Source: Planctomycetaceae bacterium
Lineage (GTDB): Bacteria; Planctomycetota; Planctomycetia; Pirellulales; Thermoguttaceae
NCBI GenBank assembly: GCA_031287585.1
Contig: JAITST010000528.1
Coordinates: 1 to 6,373 of the forward strand
Direction of reading: 5' to 3'
Length of the DNA: 6,373 bases
In this document: in pieces, positions 1 through 5,892 of the stretch
Numbering within the stretch: the stretch's first letter is position 1
Layout: the number at the start of each line of letters is the position of its first letter
Made by a program: the position numbers and the translations under genes
The notes under the pieces: generated by a model
The model's input: the letters and a program-made list of their open reading frames with translations, nothing else
The model's database searches: none
What the model was told of the DNA's origin: nothing

Positions 1-22
1 GGTTTGGGAATAATGAGCGGGG

Positions 23-39
23 AAAATTGCCGCAATTTT
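23..39. repeat. 17-bp palindrome followed by T-run
   Basis: AAAATTGC and GCAATTTT are exact inverted repeats around a single C. On the plus strand the right arm runs on into further T residues (to 41), so as RNA it would be an AT-rich hairpin with a U-tail. It lies beyond the stop of the minus-strand sulfatase fragment. It could be a weak terminator for a gene entering from the left, or simply a protein-binding palindrome. The stem is too AT-rich for a confident terminator call. Confidence 0.35.
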
Positions 40-107
40 TTGAAATTTTGTCAACTTTTCGGACGAGGGGAGCGTTTGAGTCAAGAATTTTTATATTTGA
101 TGGGTTG

Positions 108-593
108 TTAGAAGTTGCCAGAATAGTAATCCATCGCCCCGTTGTAAAGTCCGTAATGATGGTCGAACCCGCGTGAGAGCGGCAGATATTCCGGCTTACA
201 AAATCCAAGATGCCACTTTCCGACAATCGCCGTGAAGTAGCCCGCGTCGTGTAATCCGCCCGCTAACGTTTGTTCGTCAGCCGAAAGCCCGTAATCCGCC
301 CAAGGACGAATCACTCCCGTTTGCAAACCGTAACGAAACGCATAACGCCCTGTCATCAACGACGCGCGGGTAGGCGAGCAAACTGGTTGAACATAGAATT
401 GTTCCAATCGCAAACCGGCTGCGGCAAGTTTGTCAAGATTCGGAGTTTTGATTTCCGTACCGTGCCAACCGACATCAGCCCAACCAAGGTCGTCAGCCAA
501 GATAACGACAATGTTCGGACGCTCGTCGGAGTATGTGAAAACGGAAAATAGTGTTGCGAAAAGGGTAACGAAAAGGAATGTTAATTTTTTCAT
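108..593 (-). CDS. Truncated secreted sulfatase (arylsulfatase family, N-terminal third)
   Basis: The family hydrolyses sulfate esters, typically on sulfated polysaccharides, outside the cytoplasm. From the ATG at 591-593 the 161-aa product begins MKKLTFLFVTLFATLFSVFTYS, a lysine-plus-hydrophobic signal peptide. Next comes RPNIVVILADDLGWADVG, whose Asp pair (about residues 34-35) is the family's metal-binding start. The first sulfatase signature is CSPTR at about residues 72-76, where the Cys is converted to formylglycine. The second signature is GYFTAIVGKWHLG at about 118-130. The frame can be extended upstream to 668, but those 25 residues would sit before the signal peptide, so I start at MKK. 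No clear Shine-Dalgarno is seen. Full family members are roughly 450-600 aa; this one ends after GAMDYYSGNF at a TAA. None of the three frames in bases 1-107 continues a sulfatase, so this is a truncation rather than one frameshift. It is probably a non-functional remnant, since later metal and substrate residues are missing. Confidence 0.85.
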   Translation of the reverse strand: MKKLTFLFVTLFATLFSVFTYSDERPNIVVILADDLGWADVGWHGTEIKTPNLDKLAAAGLRLEQFYVQPVCSPTRASLMTGRYAFRYGLQTGVIRPWADYGLSADEQTLAGGLHDAGYFTAIVGKWHLGFCKPEYLPLSRGFDHHYGLYNGAMDYYSGNF

Positions 594-711
594 TTGTGCT
601 TGTGAGGTATTGGTAGTGTGAATGAAAGGAAAAGTGTAGAGTGTAAAGATAGAACAATGATAAACCACGCATAACAGTTACTCCCCCCTCATGGTGCTAC
701 ACGTAATATAA

Positions 712-734
712 TGATAACCAAAGTTTGGCTATCA
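712..734. repeat. 23-bp imperfect palindrome (operator-like)
   Basis: TGATAACCAAA and TTTGGCTATCA are inverted arms of 11 bases around a central G, with one mismatched position (A against C). It lies about 120 bp upstream of the sulfatase fragment's start. The symmetry and length suit a dimeric regulator's operator; the loop is too tight for a good terminator, and no T-run follows. Confidence 0.4.
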
Positions 735-926
735 CATCGTTAGACGAACTCTACATTCCACACTTAACACTGTAAACAAATATCAAGTCCTGCAAAGTGT
801 ATGCCAGTTGATGAAATCAGTGAAAACATACCAATAAAGTTGACAATTATTGCACCACAACACCAAATATCACGGCTGGGCAAACATATATGACGGATAG
901 AGGAAAACAAACAACAGTATAAATTT

Positions 927-941
927 ACACAGTTACTGTGT
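927..941. repeat. 15-bp palindrome ACACAGT-T-ACTGTGT
   Basis: Seven-base arms are perfectly inverted around a single T. It sits in the gene-free stretch between the sulfatase fragment and the nuclease gene and shares the CAGTTAC heptamer with the repeats at 671-681 and 1028-1038. This suggests a common binding protein, though no regulator gene is present in the window. Confidence 0.35.
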
Positions 942-1068
942 TCGTACAATACCGCTTTGTCGAAGGAACTGTTGGCGCAATAACTTTTCGCAGTACTTTC
1001 GTGTTCTGTGACTTGCATTTCTGCGACGTAACTGTTATACTATACCCCTGTAGTTTTCTGGGAGACTG

Positions 1069-1194
1069 GTTTTACAAATTTTGCTATTAAGCGAAGTAGG
1101 TAATAGCCATTACGGGTGAAAATTGTTCGTTTTGTAAAACGATAACCCTTATTTTCAAAGAACAAACAAGGATGTGTTGTACAATTTTCAACCG
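1069..1194 (+). ncRNA. Possible structured leader of the restriction-modification operon
   Basis: Two long pairings are visible. GTTTTACAAA (1069-1078) is the exact reverse complement of TTTGTAAAAC (1131-1140). The 14-base arm 1113-1126 pairs with 1181-1194 at 13 of 14 positions. They interleave, so a nested fold can hold only one at a time. Inside the first lie smaller stems: GCTATTA/TAATAGC (1083-1089 with 1101-1107) and GTAAT/ATTAC (1100-1104 with 1109-1113). The segment 1127-1142 is also a near-perfect 16-bp palindrome, TCGTTTTG/TAAAACGA. The structure ends 83 bases before the nuclease ATG. It could be a switching leader RNA, a cluster of operators, or chance in AT-rich DNA. Transcription through it is not shown. 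Confidence 0.3.
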
Positions 1195-1277
1195 TATTGA
1201 GTATAGAATGGTGAATATAACGTTATTCAAATACCGAGTACATTACGATTTATGGAAAGTAAAAATGAGTTGTACAG

Positions 1278-2375
1278 ATGAATATCACAGGAAAGATAAC
1301 AGGAATAAAATACACCATAACGCTCCGAAAAGAGTTGAAGGAGGTCGATATTGCCGGACTTGACATCAACAAAACTCCCGCCGCTTTTTTGCTGAGTGAC
1401 AACAAGCAAACATATGCTGTTTCCAAATGGGTATCACCCAAGCGAACGCGAACCTACCCTTACGAACGGGTTTATAATACGTTACAATACGTTTCCAAAA
1501 AAATTACTGTTATTCCGATAGTCAAAGATGAAGGAACAGATGGCGATAGAGATTATATTCAGTGGGACACTGTTTCGTTAATGTCACTGTTGGATGTATT
1601 TGTTGTGTTTGCGTATTACGATTCAGCAAAAATCAACCCGAGAAACAAATTGAAAATAACATCGCAACAATTTGACAATGAATATGTTCTTGGCAAAATC
1701 AAAGAAATCGAACGTTACCATAGTTCCGCGTTGCACTGGAATTTGAACGAATTATCCGAAATTCATCTGGTAGTCGAGAAAACGAAAAAAGCATATTCCA
1801 AGATTGAAAAGAAAACCGGAGTAAAACTTCACAATTTTGAGGGACTTAAAAACTTTGCGAATAAGATTGAGAATGACCGAGCATCGTTTATGGCTTTCTC
1901 GCGAGACAAAGCGGAAAAAGCACAAGCAAGAGAAATTGTAACCGTTCAACCCAAAGAGAGATTATCAACATCGTCAAAAGCAAAAATTACAATTTCAAAT
2001 TATCTTGGTGGACAATACTTTTTCACAGTTGATGAAACTCAATATACGAAAAACAAAATCAGTTTGATTGAAAGGAAACATAGTAAAAATTCGTTGTTAC
2101 CAAGTCGCGGCGACATTAAGGACGGATTATTAAAAATGATTTTGTTCAGTAATCTTACAGATGTGAAAGCAGACGGAAAATTGGTGAAGAGTAAATCAGT
2201 TTTGTGTTTGACATCTTCCTTTTTGAAGGGCGAAGTAACATCATCACATACAAAAAACGAAATTGATGGGTTTATTGTAAAAAATAAATTCTCGACCGGT
2301 CAAATAAGTTTGATTAAATCCATATTCGAGGAAGCACGAAAAAATAATTTTCTGGTAAAGGTTCAATTTTCATAA
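1278..2375 (+). CDS. Putative type II restriction endonuclease, partner of a Dam-like methyltransferase
   Basis: This 365-aa cytoplasmic protein has no signal peptide or membrane segment. I infer a DNA-cleaving role from its C-terminal half and from being directly coupled to an adenine methyltransferase. A candidate PD-(D/E)XK active site is Asp252 (FFTVD), then Glu265-x-Lys267 in the hydrophobic strand ISLIERKH, followed by a predicted helix (DIKDGLLKMILFSNL, 279-293). The N-terminal half carries striking blocks, KWVSPKRTRTYPYERVYNTL (50-69) and DEGTDGDRDYIQWD (84-97), that resemble conserved motifs, and a Lys-rich middle (about 165-230). The ATG at 1278 is the first in frame after an in-frame TGA at 1266; no good Shine-Dalgarno precedes it. 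The stop TAA overlaps the methyltransferase ATG by one base. It does not look like MboI, DpnII or Sau3AI from memory. The DNA is very AT-rich (25-28% G+C at 1981-2100), suggesting transfer. The nuclease assignment is moderate confidence; the target is unknown. Confidence 0.6.
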   Translation: MNITGKITGIKYTITLRKELKEVDIAGLDINKTPAAFLLSDNKQTYAVSKWVSPKRTRTYPYERVYNTLQYVSKKITVIPIVKDEGTDGDRDYIQWDTVSLMSLLDVFVVFAYYDSAKINPRNKLKITSQQFDNEYVLGKIKEIERYHSSALHWNLNELSEIHLVVEKTKKAYSKIEKKTGVKLHNFEGLKNFANKIENDRASFMAFSRDKAEKAQAREIVTVQPKERLSTSSKAKITISNYLGGQYFFTVDETQYTKNKISLIERKHSKNSLLPSRGDIKDGLLKMILFSNLTDVKADGKLVKSKSVLCLTSSFLKGEVTSSHTKNEIDGFIVKNKFSTGQISLIKSIFEEARKNNFLVKVQFS

Positions 2376-3253
2376 TGATTAAAAGCCCATTACGTTACCC
2401 CGGCGGCAAGAGTAGAGCAGTTGATTTGATAGCTTCATTGTTACCGGAATTTGATGAATTTCGTGAGCCGTTTTTGGGCGGTGGTTCGGTACTGTTGTAT
2501 GTAAAACAAAAACATCCCAACAAAACGTTTTGGGGCAATGACATCTATCCCGAACTATTTAAGTTTTGGCAAGTAGCACAATCGGACATTACCGGATTGT
2601 TGGAAAAAATTTATCAATGGCGAAAACAATTTTTGATAGGAAAAGAATTGTATCGTTTTCTAAACCAAAACTTAACAGGATTCAACGATTTGGAAAAAGC
2701 GGCGGCATTTTTTATTTTCAATCGGATTACGTTTTCAGGAACAACATTGAGCGGTGGTTACAGTGAAGGTGCTTTTACCAAACGATTTACAGAGAGCAGT
2801 ATTCAGCGGCTCAAACCGTTTGCAAACGTGATTCAAAATATCAAAATCACAAATTCCGATTACAAAGAATTGATTACACAAGACGGTGATAATGTTTTCA
2901 TATTCCTCGATCCGCCTTACTATTCCGCGACGAAATCCGCGTTGTACGGCAAGAATGGCAATCTGCACAAATCGTTTAATCATCATGAATTTGCAAAAGT
3001 AATGAAAAATTGTGAACATAATTGGCTGATAACTTATGATGACAGTTCTTATATTCGAGACCTTTTTTCATTCGCTAAAATCGTTCCATATAATTTAATG
3101 TATGGTATGCGAAACGTAACAGAAAATTCCGACCAAAACGGTAAAGAGATTTTCATTTCCAATTACTTGGAGTTGCCACCGAAACAACGAACGTTTTTTG
3201 ATACAGACATTCAAACAGGCATTATAGAAAAATGTGCGGCATCAATAGTGTAA
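2375..3253 (+). CDS. Dam-like DNA adenine-N6 methyltransferase (D12 class)
   Basis: This enzyme transfers a methyl group from S-adenosylmethionine to the N6 of adenine in a short DNA target, most often GATC in this family, though relatives such as M.EcoRV use GATATC. The 292-aa product has the class order intact. PLRYPGGKSR (5-14) leads into FREPFLGGGSV (29-39), together the SAM-binding region. NDIYPELF (55-62) supplies the acidic loop. A target-recognition region spans about 65-165, with FNRITFSGTTLSGGY. The catalytic DPPY is at 179-182, in FIFLDPPYYSA. Length is normal for the family. The ATG overlaps the nuclease stop (TAATG), implying translational coupling and one transcript. The likely role is protection of the genome from the upstream nuclease. 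The only GATC in the window falls on codons 179-180, the DP of DPPY. G+C is low (33-40% in samples). An orphan regulatory Dam is the main alternative, but gene coupling argues against it. Confidence 0.92.
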   Translation: MIKSPLRYPGGKSRAVDLIASLLPEFDEFREPFLGGGSVLLYVKQKHPNKTFWGNDIYPELFKFWQVAQSDITGLLEKIYQWRKQFLIGKELYRFLNQNLTGFNDLEKAAAFFIFNRITFSGTTLSGGYSEGAFTKRFTESSIQRLKPFANVIQNIKITNSDYKELITQDGDNVFIFLDPPYYSATKSALYGKNGNLHKSFNHHEFAKVMKNCEHNWLITYDDSSYIRDLFSFAKIVPYNLMYGMRNVTENSDQNGKEIFISNYLELPPKQRTFFDTDIQTGIIEKCAASIV

Positions 3254-3423
3254 ATTTGCCGAAAGCAACGGATTAGCCAATACTGTGATTATTCCCACCT
3301 ATGATATCCCGAACCAATTGCTACTTGTACTATTCTTTGGCTTTTCTCATATAGCGTGACTATGATTCAATGTTACAATGTGATATACTGGTATCTTTCC
3401 GCCAACCTCCAAAACAATCTACT
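3254..3423 (+). promoter_or_regulatory. Candidate extended -10 promoter region before the GH5 gene
   Basis: This 170-bp gap lies between the methyltransferase stop and the glycosidase start. TGATATACT at 3381-3389 matches an extended -10 (TGn followed by TATACT), about 35 bp upstream of the ATG. No good -35 hexamer lies 16-18 bases before it. No clear Shine-Dalgarno precedes the ATG, and no hairpin with a T-run is visible after the methyltransferase gene, so termination there is unresolved. Confidence 0.3.
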
Positions 3424-4974
3424 ATGAAATCATACATACTATTCCTCATCGTTTTCGTTTCGTTTGCTGTGAACACTTTTGCGGCGGATGTTTTGTTTGA
3501 TACTTCTTTTACCGATACCAAACTCTCTGATGGTTGGGTTGTTGACCAACGGGACGGGACTTTGGTTGGAGTTTCTGACGGGGCTTTGCGGGTTTCTGTC
3601 CCGGATGGTAGTTCGCATAAGTTTGCCAGTGCGTCGCTTCCGTTGCCTGTCGAATCGTATCGCGGTTGCCGCTTGCTTGTCCGGTCGCGGGTTCGTTGCG
3701 AAAATATTGCCAAGCCGCCGAATGCCTGGAATGGTGTTAAATGTATGCTGAAAATCGTTACCCCGTCACAAACTCACTGGCTTCAACAGAACGACGTGAA
3801 CGGCACATTCGATTGGCGTGACATTGCGTTCAACGCTAACGTTCCCCGCGATACGCAATCGCTCGACTTGATTCTGGGCATCGAAAACACGACCGGTACC
3901 GTCCTATTTCAAAACGTTCGTATCGAAGCCGTTGCGCGTCAACGTTCGCGCACCGACGCGGCGCAACGTGTCGATAATGCCGCCAGCAACACTGCTCCGC
4001 GTATTCGCGGCGCGATGATTAGTCCGCAACGTTTCGCCGAATCAGACCTCGACCTCCTCGCTGGTAAATGGAAAGCGAACCACGTTCGTTGGCAAATTAT
4101 CGCTGGCGGCTTTCCACGTTGCGTACTCGACGACAAACCTGTCGCGGAGTACAACGAATGGTTTGAAGGTGAGTTAGTACGTCTCGAAAAGATGATGCCG
4201 TTGTTGGAAAAGTACGGAGTAAAAGTAGTCATTGACGTACACACTCCGCCGGGCGGACGCGACGAGACAAGCGATTGTCTGTTATTCAAACGCAAAGAGT
4301 ATCAAGAAGCGTTTATCGCGAACTGGATAAAAATCGCGAAACGGTTTCGCGGTAAACCAGCGGTCTGGGGTTACGATTTAGTCAACGAACCGGTGGAAGG
4401 AATCATACCGGACGGCGTGATGAATTGGCGTGACCTCGCTCTCGTCACTGCGAAAGCGATACGCCAAATCGACCGTGATACACCAATCATCATCGAACCA
4501 GCACCGTGGGCATCACCCGATGCTCTCGACTGGTTTGAACCGTTTGACAAATCCGAAGTTGATAACGTCATATACAGTGTTCACTATTATCTACCGCACT
4601 CCTTCACACATCAGGGCGTTCACAACAAGCCGAACGGTATTAAGTATCCGGGTAAAATCGATGGCAAAGACTGGAACAAGGAACAAATTCGGCAAACGTT
4701 GCGACCGATTATTGAGTTTCAAAAAGATTACGGTGTGACGATGTACATAGGCGAGTTCAGTGCAGCCCGCTGGGCGGACGGAGCGGCAACGTGGCTCAAC
4801 GACGTTATCGAATTGTTAGAAGAAAACCAATGGCACTGGGCATACCACGCCTTCCGAGAATCCGACATCTGGAGCATCGAACACGATAACAACCCGAAAA
4901 ACAAGCAACGTTCAAACGTACCGACCGACAGGGAAATGCTGTTGAGAAAGTGGTGGGAATTGAACGCGAAGTGA
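3424..4974 (+). CDS. Secreted glycoside hydrolase family 5 (cellulase-like) enzyme with N-terminal beta-sandwich module
   Basis: GH5 enzymes cleave beta-glycosidic bonds (cellulose, mannan, xylan and others) by a retaining mechanism with two glutamates. The 516-aa product starts with a signal peptide, MKSYILFLIVFVSFAVNTFA, with likely cleavage near residue 20. Residues about 22-169 look like a beta-sandwich, carbohydrate-binding-type module (DTSFTDTKLSDGW near its start, VLFQNVRIEA at its end). A short Arg/Asp/Ala-rich linker follows. The catalytic barrel spans about 193-513: VRWQ (Arg222), VVIDVHTPPGG (His273), YDLVNEP with acid/base Glu322, YSVHYYLP (387-389 is HYY), and YIGEFSAARW with nucleophile Glu444, then HWAYHAFRE. 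An upstream ATG at 3370 is in frame, but its 18 extra residues would precede the signal peptide. G+C is 55-57% in samples, unlike the preceding operon. Substrate cannot be fixed from sequence alone. It stands alone between two unrelated modules. Confidence 0.9.
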   Translation: MKSYILFLIVFVSFAVNTFAADVLFDTSFTDTKLSDGWVVDQRDGTLVGVSDGALRVSVPDGSSHKFASASLPLPVESYRGCRLLVRSRVRCENIAKPPNAWNGVKCMLKIVTPSQTHWLQQNDVNGTFDWRDIAFNANVPRDTQSLDLILGIENTTGTVLFQNVRIEAVARQRSRTDAAQRVDNAASNTAPRIRGAMISPQRFAESDLDLLAGKWKANHVRWQIIAGGFPRCVLDDKPVAEYNEWFEGELVRLEKMMPLLEKYGVKVVIDVHTPPGGRDETSDCLLFKRKEYQEAFIANWIKIAKRFRGKPAVWGYDLVNEPVEGIIPDGVMNWRDLALVTAKAIRQIDRDTPIIIEPAPWASPDALDWFEPFDKSEVDNVIYSVHYYLPHSFTHQGVHNKPNGIKYPGKIDGKDWNKEQIRQTLRPIIEFQKDYGVTMYIGEFSAARWADGAATWLNDVIELLEENQWHWAYHAFRESDIWSIEHDNNPKNKQRSNVPTDREMLLRKWWELNAK

Positions 4975-4996
4975 CGGATTGGGTGTTAAAAATTTA

Positions 4997-5031
4997 GAAT
5001 GTAAACGAAATGGCAAGGTAGGTTTACGTTC
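4997..5031. repeat. 10-bp stem hairpin downstream of the GH5 gene
   Basis: GAATGTAAAC (4997-5006) pairs with GTTTACGTTC (5022-5031) across a 15-base loop, with one G-U wobble. It starts 22 bases after the glycosidase stop. No T-run follows, so it is not a classical intrinsic terminator; it could stabilise the mRNA 3' end. The rest of the gap to 5172 shows nothing recognisable. Confidence 0.3.
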
Positions 5032-5172
5032 GCTATCGCACCTTCAAGAATGGTAAAAGATTCTCCGAACAAATCAAACGAATGGTCTATCGTATAAATT
5101 TGTTTTCGTGGCATACAACACTTTCAACGTCATCGGATTATTGGCGAAATTAGTTGTGATTTTATTCATTTT

Positions 5173-5562
5173 TCAAAGCAGTTGCAGTTCGTCAATTCGT
5201 TCAAAATGTTTCCGATTGAGTGTTGATAGCGGCAGGTCGTAAACAATTGCAGTTGCGGCGATTAGAATATCAATTGCGTCTATCAAACGTTTTTTTCGAT
5301 TAAGTTGTCGATATATATATATTTGTCTCGCCTTGTTGATAGTCAAATCATCGAACGGGAGTATTTCCATGTTACTAAAAATCGTTTCCCAAAATGCGAC
5401 ATCTTCGTCCGCCGCTCCACATAAAACTTCGTATTTCGCAACAGCAGAAACAAAACACTTTTTATACTTTTTCAGTAAGTTTTCCAGTGCGGACGAATCC
5501 TTGTTTTTGGCTCGAAAATACTCAATGAAAATACACGCATCAATTATTATCCCAGTCTCCAC
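5173..5562 (-). CDS. vapC: PIN-domain ribonuclease toxin, VapC-like
   Basis: PIN-domain toxins are Mg-dependent RNases that cleave specific RNAs, often tRNA or rRNA, when freed from their antitoxin. The 129-aa product is normal VapC length and shows the acidic set. Asp8 lies in the first strand (GIIIDACIFIEYF), Glu45 in AKYEVLCG, and Asp95 and Asp98 in RLIDAIDILIAATAI. The C-terminal STLNRKHF has the usual Asn (116). The start is GTG at 5560-5562: no ATG is available near the N-terminus, and a Shine-Dalgarno AAAGGA lies at 5572-5577, nine bases upstream. It overlaps the antitoxin gene by 16 bp, typical of toxin-antitoxin operons. Part of the gene is AT-rich, with (AT)6 at 5311-5322 and seven T at 5290-5296. 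All expected catalytic acids are present, so it is probably active. The RNA target is unknown. Confidence 0.88.
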   Translation of the reverse strand: METGIIIDACIFIEYFRAKNKDSSALENLLKKYKKCFVSAVAKYEVLCGAADEDVAFWETIFSNMEILPFDDLTINKARQIYIYRQLNRKKRLIDAIDILIAATAIVYDLPLSTLNRKHFERIDELQLL

Positions 5563-5849
5563 TGCCCGAAATCCTTTCTAAATTCGTTTTGCATTTTGAT
5601 TTCTTCTTCCGTAGCAACGGGACCGTTTCTTAATTGTGCGATGAGTTCTTCGTGAGACCACCTTTTTGGTTTCTTATCGTATTCTGCCATAATTCGTTCT
5701 CGATTACGTCGAAATTGTTCACGTTCCTCACACGGATTCTCCGGCGATTCCTCAACCGTAACGACAACGTTACGGTTCTGCCACTCAACAGGAATGTCAA
5801 TGAACGCTGATAGAATATCAGAATTTACTGTCGTTCGTATGGTCAGCAT
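5547..5849 (-). CDS. Putative antitoxin of the VapC-like toxin
   Basis: This 100-aa protein is called an antitoxin from its position: it is directly upstream of the PIN toxin, overlaps it by 16 bp and has the right size. The N-terminal part, TIRTTVNSDILSAFIDIPVEWQNRNVVVTVEE (3-34), looks like a short beta-rich domain of the kind found in AbrB- or Phd-like antitoxins, but I do not recognise the exact family. Residues 36-100 are charged and helical-looking (CEEREQFRRNRERIMAEYDKK, 40-60), as expected of a toxin-wrapping tail. The ATG at 5847-5849 has a strong Shine-Dalgarno, AAAGGAGA (5857-5864), seven bases upstream. It would be expected to neutralise the toxin and repress its own operon. It lies 43 bp downstream of mtnA on the same strand, so read-through from mtnA is possible. 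Confidence 0.7.
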   Translation of the reverse strand: MLTIRTTVNSDILSAFIDIPVEWQNRNVVVTVEESPENPCEEREQFRRNRERIMAEYDKKPKRWSHEELIAQLRNGPVATEEEIKMQNEFRKDFGQWRLG

Positions 5850-5892
5850 AAATTTATCTCCTTTGTCTTGATGATTAGTTGTATTTTATAAT
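5850..5892 (-). promoter_or_regulatory. Antitoxin ribosome binding site and AT-rich upstream gap
   Basis: This 43-bp gap between the mtnA stop and the antitoxin ATG holds the strong Shine-Dalgarno at 5857-5864. An AT-rich stretch around 5880-5895 (TTATAAAAT on the minus strand) could serve as a -10 region, but no matching -35 was found. The AATTTAT motif appears twice (5851-5857 and 5890-5896, plus strand). An own promoter for the toxin-antitoxin pair is possible but unproven. Confidence 0.35.

Larger units (their letters stand above)
671..1038. repeat. 11-bp inverted repeat pair with shared CAGTTAC core
   Basis: ATAACAGTTAC at 671-681 is the exact reverse complement of GTAACTGTTAT at 1028-1038. 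The core CAGTTAC also occurs at 930-936, inside the palindrome at 927-941. The arms could be terminal repeats of a small decayed element of about 368 bp or a set of regulator-binding sites. I see no target-site duplication outside the arms, so the mobile-element reading is weak. Confidence 0.35.
594..1277. other. 684-bp intergenic region rich in inverted repeats
   Basis: No convincing protein is encoded on either strand; the longest open frame (minus, 764-1018) is Cys-rich with no recognisable motif and no ribosome binding site. The stretch separates the divergently transcribed sulfatase fragment and nuclease gene, so it must hold both promoters, although I could not pick a good -35/-10 pair. 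It contains several inverted repeats: 671-681 with 1028-1038, 712-734, 927-941, 1069-1078 with 1131-1140, 1113-1126 with 1181-1194, and 1217-1226. A perfect 10-bp palindrome, ATAACGTTAT, sits at 1217-1226, about 50 bp before the nuclease start, where an operator would be expected. Confidence 0.6.

Noticed and set aside
594..668. Upstream extension of the sulfatase to the ATG at 666-668
   Set aside because: It would put 25 residues before a good signal peptide that begins with MKK at 593.
764..1018. 84-aa minus-strand open frame in the intergenic region
   Set aside because: Its composition is Cys- and Ser-rich with no motif, it has no ribosome binding site, and it crosses the palindrome at 927-941. 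It looks like a chance frame.
671..1038. Small mobile element (MITE) bounded by the 11-bp inverted repeats
   Set aside because: There is no target-site duplication, the arms are short, and there is no second copy in the window. Kept only as a repeat pair.
1069..1194. Retron or reverse-transcriptase-associated RNA
   Set aside because: No reverse transcriptase is encoded in the window; the adjacent genes are a putative nuclease and a methyltransferase.
1338..1344. Perfect-looking Shine-Dalgarno (AAGGAGG) inside the nuclease gene
   Set aside because: No in-frame start codon follows at a useful distance, so it does not move the start.
3370..3423. Upstream ATG of the GH5 gene
   Set aside because: The added 18 residues precede a clear signal peptide starting at 3424, and would overlap the candidate -10 at 3384-3389.
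4997..5031. Intrinsic terminator after the GH5 gene
   Set aside because: The stem is real, but no T-run follows and the loop is 15 bases.
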